DNA from: Pseudobdellovibrio sp.
GTDB lineage: Bacteria > Bdellovibrionota > Bdellovibrionia > Bdellovibrionales > Bdellovibrionaceae
NCBI GenBank assembly: GCA_023701385.1
Contig: JAMPXC010000018.1
Coordinates: forward strand, 1-57,595
Direction: 5' to 3'
DNA: 57,595 bases
Within the stretch, counting starts at the first letter, position 1; each line of letters starts with the position of its first letter. Shown here one piece after another: positions 50,292 to 57,539 of the stretch. A model generated the notes under the pieces. That model ran no database searches. It had not been told where the DNA came from and was given only the letters and a program-made list of their open reading frames with translations. A program made the position numbers and the translations under genes.

Positions 50292-50654
50292 TCAATCGCA
50301 GTGTTTTCTCACAACCGATAACAGTTCACCGAAGTTAACAGGTTTTCTGATTGATTCCACACCGGCTTCTTGCGATTTGCTGTGAATCTCAGTGTCTGCC
50401 GAAAAATAAGCGACTGGGATATTGGCCAGCTTTTCGTTTTCAGTGCGTACTTTTAAAAATTCGTGGCCGTTCATATTTGGCATCATTAAATCTAAAATAA
50501 TAAGACCAGGTGCCTGAGTCATATTGTTAATAGCTTGAAGACCTTCAAGGCCATCAGATGCTGAAGTTACTGAATAACCTTCGTCTTCTAAAATATCAGC
50601 TAACGTTAGGCGAATATCGACATCGTCATCCATAATCATCACTGATTTTTTCAT
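50292..50654 (-). CDS. Single-domain (CheY-like) response regulator
   Basis: The 120 residues form one receiver domain: acidic pocket D9-D11, phospho-acceptor Asp55 in LIILDLMMPN, switch Ser85 (YFSADT) and Lys104 (IRKPVN). No output domain is present, so it acts by protein-protein contact. The gene starts in a 4-base overlap with the kinase gene (ATGA), which makes a cognate pair likely. The patatin gene starts 34 bases downstream. Confidence 0.94.
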   Translation of the reverse strand: MKKSVMIMDDDVDIRLTLADILEDEGYSVTSASDGLEGLQAINNMTQAPGLIILDLMMPNMNGHEFLKVRTENEKLANIPVAYFSADTEIHSKSQEAGVESIRKPVNFGELLSVVRKHCD

Positions 50655-52246
50655 GCTTGGCCTTTCGGTACTAAAGGAAGTTTAACGGTAAAAACAGAAC
50701 CGACCCCCACGTCACTTGAGACAGTGATTGTTCCGTGGTGAGCGTCGATAATTTGTCGAGTGATATAAAGACCTAAACCTAAGCCACTGATGTCAGCCTG
50801 GGCGTTAGCGCGTTCAAATTTTTCAAAAATCAGAGGTAAACTTTCAGCATCAATGCCTTTACCTTTATCTTTAAAAGAAATAACCGCAAAATTTTCTTGT
50901 TGGGTTAAAGTAATTTCAACGGGTTTTTTATTTCCGTATTTCAAAGAGTTTGTCAGTAAATTCACAAGCACTTGATCAATACGTAATTGGTCAAAGACCC
51001 CAATCACACGTTGTGTTTCAAGAAACTGAACAGACGAACCTGAAATAGAAATTTCTGATTTAAATCTTTCTAAGATTTCATTGAGCAATTCGTTAAGGCT
51101 GCAATCTTCATAGTTTAAAGTCAATTTTCCTGAATTAATGCGTGAAACATCTAGTAAGTTATCAACTAAGCTTGTAAGACGAGTTAAAGACCGTTCTGTT
51201 GTATCAGCCATGCGTTTTAAGCGATCTTCAGTTAGACCGCCTAACGTTTTTTTATGAATATGTGAAATCAATGATTGAATTTGTAATTTAAGCGGTGTCA
51301 TCGGAGTGCGCAGTTCGTGTGAAGCAATGCTTAAGAATTCATCGCGCGTTTGTACGGCGATTCGCAATTGTTCATTGGCTTTTCTTAAAGCTAATGTTCG
51401 TTCTTCGACACGCTTTTCAAGGTTTGTGTAAGACATTTTTAAAAGGTCTTCGGCACGTTTACGATCAGTGATATCACGGGTAACCTTAGAAAAGCCCACG
51501 ATTTTTCCATGCTTTTCGCGAATGGCCGTAATTAAAACACTGGCCCAGAATCTGGTTCCGTCTTTACGTAAGAGCCAGCTTTCTTCTTCGTAACGGCCAG
51601 TCTCCATGGCTTCTTTTAATTCGTACTCGCATTTTCCCATCTGAATATCTTGTTCGGTAAAAAAAATAGAATAATATTTTCCGATAATTTCTGAAGCTTC
51701 GTAGCCTTTAATACGTCGGGCTCCTTCGTTCCAGCTTGTTACGCAGCCGTTTATATCAAGCATAATCATGGCGTAATCCTTCACGCCTTCAAACATTAAT
51801 CTAGCTCGGCGTTCACTTTCGCGTAAACGCTCTTCGGTTTTTTTTCGCTCGGTTAAATCACGAGTAACTTTAGAAAAACCAAGATGGTGGCCATTCAAAT
51901 CAAACAGGGGATTTAGAACAGTATTCGCCCAGAATGTTGTGCCGTCTTTACGGATACGCCAACCTTCTTCTTCGTAACGGCCAAACTCTAAGGCCGTTTT
52001 AAGTTCGTATTCAGGATGTTTTTTTTCTAAATCCGGTGCGGTGTAGAATTGCGAAAAATGTTTTCCAATAATTTCACTGCTTTTGTATCCCTGAATACGT
52101 TCAGCACCTGTGTTCCAACTCTGAATGATGCCATTAGAATTCATAAAAAAGATCGCGTAATCTTTTACAGAATCTACCAGAAGCTTAAATTTCACGTCGT
52201 TAACATCGTGCGTTCCCGACGACGTTGTAGGTGGGATATCAGCCAT
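50651..52246 (-). CDS. Soluble PAS-PAS hybrid-free sensor histidine kinase
   Basis: The 531-residue kinase lacks membrane segments. It has two PAS/PAC domains (about 20-135 and 148-265), a coiled linker (NLEKRVEERTLALRKA), HisKA with His310 in FLSIASHELRTPMTP, and a HATPase with VNLLTNSLKYG, DKGKGID and GLGLGLYI. The two PAS domains are recent-looking duplicates (both VKDYA, SEIIGK, GRYEEE, FSKVTRD). The signal is unknown; haem, flavin or small-ligand sensing in the cytoplasm is possible. There is no ribosome site, and a -10 box lies 7 bases before the ATG. Confidence 0.95.
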   Translation of the reverse strand: MADIPPTTSSGTHDVNDVKFKLLVDSVKDYAIFFMNSNGIIQSWNTGAERIQGYKSSEIIGKHFSQFYTAPDLEKKHPEYELKTALEFGRYEEEGWRIRKDGTTFWANTVLNPLFDLNGHHLGFSKVTRDLTERKKTEERLRESERRARLMFEGVKDYAMIMLDINGCVTSWNEGARRIKGYEASEIIGKYYSIFFTEQDIQMGKCEYELKEAMETGRYEEESWLLRKDGTRFWASVLITAIREKHGKIVGFSKVTRDITDRKRAEDLLKMSYTNLEKRVEERTLALRKANEQLRIAVQTRDEFLSIASHELRTPMTPLKLQIQSLISHIHKKTLGGLTEDRLKRMADTTERSLTRLTSLVDNLLDVSRINSGKLTLNYEDCSLNELLNEILERFKSEISISGSSVQFLETQRVIGVFDQLRIDQVLVNLLTNSLKYGNKKPVEITLTQQENFAVISFKDKGKGIDAESLPLIFEKFERANAQADISGLGLGLYITRQIIDAHHGTITVSSDVGVGSVFTVKLPLVPKGQA

Positions 52247-52253
52247 GCTTCTA

Positions 52254-52283
52254 ACTATAAAAGGGTGATGAATATATCAACAA
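52254..52283 (-). promoter_or_regulatory. Promoter giving a leaderless kinase mRNA
   Basis: On the minus strand TATAGT (52254-52259) ends 7 bases before the ATG at 52246. Upstream are TTGATA (52275-52280, spacer 15) and TTGTTG (52278-52283, spacer 18). No Shine-Dalgarno lies between the -10 and the ATG. Confidence 0.5.
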
Positions 52284-52579
52284 AAGCTGTTGAATTTATT
52301 AAGAGCGGGGATTTTTTACCCAGTAATTCTACGGATATAGGCATAAGCCTAAATATTGGGCATATTTCGGTCTTTTCTAGTAAAAACAATTGTTTTTGAC
52401 CTAACATATCTTTAAATGCGACAGCGAATACGTGTTGGGAAAATTTCAAACGTGAAACTGAAACACAAATGCAAGAGCGTGAATATCAATACCAAATCTT
52501 AGATAAGAAATTTTCTAAGCTTACAGATCTTGCTAAAGCCTATACCCAAGAAAGTTCAAAAGATGAGTTAGTCAGCTGA
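52268..52579 (+). pseudogene. Possible decayed gene with internal TGA, unknown family
   Basis: This frame begins ATG 52268 after an AAAAGGG-like site, reads 43 codons (NISTKAVEFIKSGDFLPS...), meets TGA at 52397-52399, then stays open to a TGA at 52577-52579. The second part (CWENFKRETETQMQEREYQ... LAKAYTQESSKDELVS) has a normal charged, helical composition. One lost codon would restore a 103-residue protein. It could equally be chance sequence; there is no recognised family. It fills the 344-base gap between the kinase and the hydrolase remnant. Confidence 0.35.
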
Positions 52580-52590
52580 TACGGTAAACC

Positions 52591-52984
52591 GTGCAGGTTA
52601 TCCCAGCAAAAGTGGCAAACTACTATAAAAAAGAACACTGGGTCTGGTGGAGCCAGCAAGAAATTGCCCGTGCGGAGAAGTGTTTTTCTAAAATTCATCT
52701 TATCGGCTTTTCAACAGGTGCCACTCTTTTTCATGATTATGTATCAACTCACCCCGAAGATAAAAAAGTTCAATCAGTGGTTTTAATTTCTTCGTTTTTT
52801 CAGAATAAAACGATTTTCGACTGGTTTTTAAAAATCACGTGTGCTTCGTAAAAATTTTGAAGATTTAGAGCTAATTACATACCGCAGGCCAGGCCATATT
52901 CCGCACCAAGTGATGTTACACGAAGTCAGCCAAGTGGCTGATCAAGTTCACGAATTAGTGATGGATTTTATTGAACGACATTAA
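52591..52984 (+). pseudogene. Alpha/beta-hydrolase remnant, truncated and frameshifted
   Basis: Frame 52591-52851 holds the middle of an alpha/beta hydrolase: SKIHLIGFSTGATLFHDYVS (nucleophile elbow GFSTG), HPEDKKV and VVLISSFFQ. It begins after a stop, without the N-terminal oxyanion strand. After a frame change near 52840 the other frame continues to 52984 with RKNFEDLELITYRRPGHIPH and VADQVHELVMDFIERH, a typical hydrolase C-terminus. The acid-residue region between is missing, so a deletion plus frameshift is likely. Confidence 0.75.
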
Positions 52985-53005
52985 ACAAAAGATTTTTGAA
53001 AAAAA

Positions 53006-53081
53006 TGGTGCAGCCTACAGAACTCGAATCTGTGACCTCTTCCATGTCAAGGAAGCGCGCTACCAACTACGCTAAGGCTGC
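53006..53081 (-). tRNA. tRNA-Val (GAC anticodon)
   Basis: A 76-base cloverleaf on the minus strand with encoded CCA. The acceptor stem GCAGCCT pairs with AGGCTGC. The anticodon stem CTTCC/GGAAG frames the loop TTGACAT, giving GAC (Val). The T arm has GATTCGAGTTC-type sequence. Debris of a hydrolase gene lies directly at its 3' side. Confidence 0.95.
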
Positions 53082-53095
53082 ATAAAACTGAATAA

Positions 53096-53854
53096 ATGCC
53101 TGTAAATAATAACCTTTTTTGGAGTAGGGTCAAGTCCCAGCTTGCGCTTATGCCGATCTTGGGAGTATCACCTAACCCTATGCTTTCATTTGAGTTTTTA
53201 CCTGCGATCTTAACTGGCCTTACTGTGGCCGTCCTTCATGCTTCATTACCAACGCACTGGCTTCCGTTTGTGCTGGCATCACGCACTCAAAAATGGAGCT
53301 ATAAAAAAACATTCTCGATTTTAATGATCGCAGGCCTTGGCCATGTCTTAACAACAACTCTTTTAGGCGCTTTAGTTGTGTGGTTTGGTGTTAAAATTTC
53401 TGAACAAGCTTCACAGATTTTTATCTTTGTTGCGGCCGGAGCTGTTTTCTTATTCGGTGCTTACAATATTATTCAGCACTTTCGTGGGCATAAACATTCG
53501 CACTGCGATGATACTCATCCGCACCACCACGATTATAAAAAAACAGCCAGCGATGGCTGGGCTATCTTAAGCCTGTTATCGCTATTAACATTTTCTCCTT
53601 GTGAATCTTTTTTACCAGTGTACGTGTCAGCTTGGCCGCTTGGGTGGACAGGATTTGCCGTTTTATCTTTGGTGCTAGGTGTAGGAACACTTCTTGCGAT
53701 GACAATCTTTATGACGCTTATGTTTTTCGGCGCAGCTAAAGTTAAACTTCATTGGTTAGAGAATAACGAAAAATTAATATTTGGAATTATGTTACTTTTC
53801 TTGTCTTTAATGGTTTATGTGGTTGAAGTTTTAATGCCGCACACGCATGGTTAA
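53096..53854 (+). CDS. Polytopic membrane protein with His-rich loop (possible metal transporter)
   Basis: The protein has about six hydrophobic segments and a central cytosolic or periplasmic loop rich in His (HFRGHKHSHCDDTHPHHHDY). The first helix carries HASLPTHW, and a later one SPCESFLPVY. The layout resembles NicO/RcnA-, UreH- or SafE-type families that move Ni, Co or other metals, but no family is certain. The frame starts at ATG 53096. ATG 53180 is an alternative: TTGCGC-N18-TATCAC ends 8 bases before it and the fold begins there. arfB follows 3 bases later. Confidence 0.75.
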   Translation: MPVNNNLFWSRVKSQLALMPILGVSPNPMLSFEFLPAILTGLTVAVLHASLPTHWLPFVLASRTQKWSYKKTFSILMIAGLGHVLTTTLLGALVVWFGVKISEQASQIFIFVAAGAVFLFGAYNIIQHFRGHKHSHCDDTHPHHHDYKKTASDGWAILSLLSLLTFSPCESFLPVYVSAWPLGWTGFAVLSLVLGVGTLLAMTIFMTLMFFGAAKVKLHWLENNEKLIFGIMLLFLSLMVYVVEVLMPHTHG

Positions 53855-53857
53855 TGT

Positions 53858-54262
53858 ATGGCCCAAATCGCGCTTGAAACTATTTTAGATGCCGTTGAGT
53901 TCTCAGTAACTCGTTCGTCAGGTGCGGGCGGTCAGCATGTGAATAAAACCAACTCTGCGGTGATTGCTAGCCTGGATTTGCTTAAATTAAAAATCGCCGA
54001 CGATAAAAAATCACTTCTCTTTAAGAACTTAGCTCATCGTTTGGCGCAAGGTCATATTTTGTCAGTTCGCTGTGAAGATCAGCGTGATCAAAAATCAAAT
54101 AAAGATAAAGCTATCGATAACTTAGCGTTTATTTTAGAAAAAGCGCTTTATGTTCCTAAAAAGCGTGTAAAGACAAAACCGACGAAATCATCGGTTAAAA
54201 GACGTCTAGAATCTAAGTCGCAAAAATCTGATATTAAAAAATTACGCCGCGAAAAATTCTAG
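53858..54262 (+). CDS. arfB: Alternative ribosome-rescue factor ArfB
   Basis: The 134-residue protein has the catalytic GGQ in SSGAGGQHVNKTNSAV and a long basic C-terminal tail (KKRVKTKPTKSSVKRRLESK) that enters the empty mRNA channel. Its length fits ArfB (YaeJ), not RF1/RF2. It hydrolyses peptidyl-tRNA on stalled ribosomes. It sits 3 bases after the membrane protein and converges on the aldehyde dehydrogenase. prfC is also in the window. Confidence 0.95.
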   Translation: MAQIALETILDAVEFSVTRSSGAGGQHVNKTNSAVIASLDLLKLKIADDKKSLLFKNLAHRLAQGHILSVRCEDQRDQKSNKDKAIDNLAFILEKALYVPKKRVKTKPTKSSVKRRLESKSQKSDIKKLRREKF

Positions 54263-54271
54263 TTTTTACAG

Positions 54272-55588
54272 CTAAATTTTTTCCATTAATTTCTTTTTAA
54301 AATCTGTGTACGGCGGAAAAACAAAACGCATCGTTTTAGATAAAAATTTTTGCTCAATTACCGCACGCTTATGTGAAAACTCTAAAAAACCATGGTGGCC
54401 ATGGTAAGTGCCAATGCCGCTCGTGCGGATGCCACCAAATGGTAAATTGTGGTTCGCTAAATGGATGATCACGTTGTTAATCGCAACCCCGCCAGATTGA
54501 GTTTTGTTTAATATATCTTGGATATTTTTTTGCGAGTTAGAGAAAATATAAAGTGCTAATGGGTATGGGTTTAACGCCATGACTTTATAAATCTCATCAA
54601 GATGATCAAAAGCAATCACTGGCGCCACTGGGCCAAAGATTTCTTGCTTCATGATGTCTGAATTTAAATCCGGTGAATCAATTAATTCACAGCGCGTTTC
54701 GTGGTAGTTATCGCTATTACCTGAAAGTTTTGCCACGCGGTTTTGATGAGCTGAATTCACAAAGCCTGTTGGTGTTTCAGTGTTGGCTTTTTCTAGCTTT
54801 TTAAAAGTTTCGATAAACTGATCTTTTTTAGATCTGTGAATTAAAATGTAATCTGGGGCGACACAAGTTTGTCCGCGGTTTAAAAATTTACCCCAGTAAA
54901 CTTTTTCTGCTGCATCTTCGATATCCGCTGTTTCATCGATGATCGTTGGTGATTTGCCACCAAGTTCAAGAGTGTAAGGAATAAGCTTTTTAGCACAGGC
55001 TTCGGCAATAATGCGGCCCACAGGCGTGGACCCAGTGAAAAACACGTGGTCAAAGTCGTAAGTTAAAAGCTCTTCAGTTTTTTCTTTTCCGCCAAGTTCG
55101 CAGATAACTTCATCAGGCGAGAAAACTTCATTCACCATTTGATGAATCAAACGGCTTGTGTTTTCTGTTAATTCACTGGGTTTAATCGCTACCGTATTTC
55201 CCGCAGCTAAGGCTGGAATAAGCGGATTAATAGCTAATTGAAACGGGTAGTTCCAAGGAGAAATAATTAACACCGCCCCTTTAGGCTCGTAATGAATTGT
55301 GCTGGTATGGCCAAAAAGAGCTGGCGGTGTAGGAACGCGCTCAGGTTTAGCCCAAGCTTTTGCGTTTTTGATAAAATGTTTAAGTTCAGTTTTTACTACG
55401 CTGATTTCAGAAGTCTGAGTTTCAAACTCAGATTTTTGAAAATCCAATAGAAGTGCCTTCTTAATTTCTTTTTCGTTTTTTTCGATCCAAGCCAGTAGTT
55501 TTTTTAAATTATCTATACGGTGTGAACTGTTCAAAGATTTATTATGTAACGCTCTAGATTTAAGATCTGAAAATTTTTTAGCTAACAT
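54272..55588 (-). CDS. Aldehyde dehydrogenase (fatty-aldehyde class 3-like)
   Basis: The 438-residue enzyme is the short ALDH3-type, with PWNYPFQLAINPLIPALAAG, FFTGSTPVGRII, TLELGGKSPTI (general-base Glu), RGQTCVAPDYIL (catalytic Cys) and EIFGPVAPV. ALDH3-type enzymes oxidise fatty or aromatic aldehydes with NAD(P)+. The C-terminal hydrophobic helix seen in membrane-bound forms is not obvious. AAAGGA precedes ATG. Confidence 0.94.
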   Translation of the reverse strand: MLAKKFSDLKSRALHNKSLNSSHRIDNLKKLLAWIEKNEKEIKKALLLDFQKSEFETQTSEISVVKTELKHFIKNAKAWAKPERVPTPPALFGHTSTIHYEPKGAVLIISPWNYPFQLAINPLIPALAAGNTVAIKPSELTENTSRLIHQMVNEVFSPDEVICELGGKEKTEELLTYDFDHVFFTGSTPVGRIIAEACAKKLIPYTLELGGKSPTIIDETADIEDAAEKVYWGKFLNRGQTCVAPDYILIHRSKKDQFIETFKKLEKANTETPTGFVNSAHQNRVAKLSGNSDNYHETRCELIDSPDLNSDIMKQEIFGPVAPVIAFDHLDEIYKVMALNPYPLALYIFSNSQKNIQDILNKTQSGGVAINNVIIHLANHNLPFGGIRTSGIGTYHGHHGFLEFSHKRAVIEQKFLSKTMRFVFPPYTDFKKKLMEKI

Positions 55589-55636
55589 GGCAATCCTTTG
55601 CTGCTTGGTAGTAATGTTAAGTATTTAGCTTAACAA

Positions 55637-56410
55637 TTAGGGAAGCTTTTCGAAATCATATAAATTTTTATCAAGTAGGTGGCTAGGTTTTACGTTTTGT
55701 AATGCAGTAATAAAACTAGCACTTAAATTAGGAATTTCTTTTTCTAATTCAGAAATTAAGTTTTTCATTTTTTTACGTTTCATGCCTTCTTGTGAACCGC
55801 AAAGATTGCATGGAATTACCGGAAAACCCCAGTCGGTCGCTAATTGAATTAGATCGCTTTCAGCTACATACATCATCGGGCGAATCACGATATTGCGGCC
55901 ATCGTCAGAACGAAGTTTTGCAGGCATTGTAGACACATTACCTGTGTAGAACATATTTAACATTGTTGTTTCGATCAAATCTGTTCTGTGGTGACCTAGT
56001 GCCATTTTTGAATATTTGTTTTCAAAAGCATAATCATACAAAATCGCACGGCGCATTTTTGAGCATAACGAACAGTAAACACCAGTTGTGACTTTTTCCT
56101 TCACAACTGAGTAAGTGTCTTTTTCGATCATGTGAAATTCAATGCCTTCAGATTCAAGCCAGTTTTTGAAGTTCATCACATCAAAGCCCGGTTGTTTTTG
56201 ATCTAAGATCACAGAGGCAATTGTAAATTTAATTTCAGCGCGCTTTCTGATTTCTTCTAATAAAATAGTTAAGATCGAAGAATCTTTTCCGCCAGATACA
56301 CAAATCATCACTTTATCGCCGTGAGCAATCATATTGTAATCGCTAAGAGCCTGCGTGATTTGTTTTCTGATTTTCACAGCTAACGGGTGGTCGCGGTTAA
56401 CGGGTTTCAT
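55637..56410 (-). CDS. ttcA: tRNA 2-thiocytidine(32) synthetase TtcA
   Basis: The 257-residue PP-loop ATPase has ICVSGGKDSSIL, the CxxC pair TGVYCSLCSKMRR and a second, IPCNLCGSQEGMKR, which is the TtcA Fe-S pattern. LGHHRTDLIETTMLNMFYTG fits as well. It thiolates C32 of tRNAs. Its start overlaps the MscS stop by 4 bases, so the two are coupled. Confidence 0.95.
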   Translation of the reverse strand: MKPVNRDHPLAVKIRKQITQALSDYNMIAHGDKVMICVSGGKDSSILTILLEEIRKRAEIKFTIASVILDQKQPGFDVMNFKNWLESEGIEFHMIEKDTYSVVKEKVTTGVYCSLCSKMRRAILYDYAFENKYSKMALGHHRTDLIETTMLNMFYTGNVSTMPAKLRSDDGRNIVIRPMMYVAESDLIQLATDWGFPVIPCNLCGSQEGMKRKKMKNLISELEKEIPNLSASFITALQNVKPSHLLDKNLYDFEKLP

Positions 56411-57450
56411 GTTTTCACCTCGTCAGTTTTTTTCATTTCAAATATTTGATGAGCTAGTTTGAAGCCGTTTTGTGTAAGAATATCTAAACAGAAGCTATAA
56501 ACTTTATCGCCCACAAGATATTGTCTGCCGTAAGAGTCAATAAAGTAGACAACCTTAAGTTCAATCCAGTGTTCACTCACATCAGAAATATAAGCCATAG
56601 GAGATGGAATGGCGCGAATGTCAGCGATTTGCGAAACGGCTCTTTCTAAAAGATCTTTGGCAGCGTAAGCGTTTTGCGTGTGTGAAATGCGAAACACTTG
56701 TCTGCGTACGATCGGAGTGCCTGCAGGAGAATAATTAGAAACCTGTGATGAGGCCATGACTTTGTTTGGCAGCGTGATGATTTCATCTGACCAACCAACT
56801 AAAACTGTAGCTCTCCAGGTGAGTTCTTTAACTTGGCCTACGATTTTATTAGAACCATTTTGAATTTCGAGCCAGTCGCCAAGTTCAAAAGCTTTATCAA
56901 TTTGTAATGAAATTCCGGCAAATAAATTTCCTAGGGTGTCTTGAAGCGCAAGACCCAGAATTACAGATAAGGCCGCAGAGGTTGCGAGTAATGGGGCGAC
57001 CTGAACGTTAAATAGGTGCGACACTGACCAAATACTGATCGACACGAACAGAATCAGTGAAAAAATATTCACTAAAAGAAGTGGTACACCCACAGTCATT
57101 GAGCCTAAAAATAAATACATCAACACATTCAGGCGGCAAACGCGAACGAATAAAACAACGCCGGCGATGTAGGTCATTGTGGCTACATAGGGGGTTAACT
57201 TTTTAACTAAAACAGACGCTTCGATTTGCTCACGCAACAGCAAATAGACAACAAATAAAAACGTTAAAACAAAAAACTGGCGGTTGATTGTTTTAAGATG
57301 ATTTTGAATACTTTGATGACGGGCATTTGAAGCGCGTTTTAAGAATGATTTGTAGAACAAAAATGTTCCTAAACACATGATTCCAAGAACCACATATAAT
57401 TCAACATCTAAGAGATTGTATAATGAAGCGGGAAAAGTCGATGTAGGCAT
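56407..57450 (-). CDS. MscS-family mechanosensitive channel
   Basis: The 347-residue protein has five or so membrane segments, then the conserved pore helix (LLATSAALSVILGLALQDTLGNLFAG) and the beta domain (ELGDWLEIQNGSNKIVGQVK, LPNKVMASSQVSNYSPAGTP). It lets solutes out under membrane tension. The C-terminal domain extends to the overlap with ttcA. A TATAAA box ends 6 bases before ATG, with no ribosome site. Confidence 0.93.
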   Translation of the reverse strand: MPTSTFPASLYNLLDVELYVVLGIMCLGTFLFYKSFLKRASNARHQSIQNHLKTINRQFFVLTFLFVVYLLLREQIEASVLVKKLTPYVATMTYIAGVVLFVRVCRLNVLMYLFLGSMTVGVPLLLVNIFSLILFVSISIWSVSHLFNVQVAPLLATSAALSVILGLALQDTLGNLFAGISLQIDKAFELGDWLEIQNGSNKIVGQVKELTWRATVLVGWSDEIITLPNKVMASSQVSNYSPAGTPIVRRQVFRISHTQNAYAAKDLLERAVSQIADIRAIPSPMAYISDVSEHWIELKVVYFIDSYGRQYLVGDKVYSFCLDILTQNGFKLAHQIFEMKKTDEVKT

Positions 57451-57456
57451 AGTATT

Positions 57457-57462
57457 TTTATA
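57457..57462 (-). promoter_or_regulatory. -10 box of a probable leaderless mscS transcript
   Basis: On the minus strand TATAAA (57457-57462) ends 6 bases before the ATG at 57450. There is no convincing -35 box and no Shine-Dalgarno. Confidence 0.45.
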
Positions 57463-57539
57463 GCCTAAATGGTTCGCATAAACTAGACCTTTTATATATT
57501 CTGGTATTCAAAAATTAACTTACTGTTTATGCTATAGGC

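Noticed and set aside
52049-52399. A single plus-strand gene from 52049
   Set aside because: The first two thirds are antisense to the kinase; only the part from ATG 52268 lies outside it, and that is broken by TGA at 52397.
52255-52449. A 64-residue minus-strand gene upstream of the kinase
   Set aside because: No ribosome site, no family, and it overlaps the kinase promoter.
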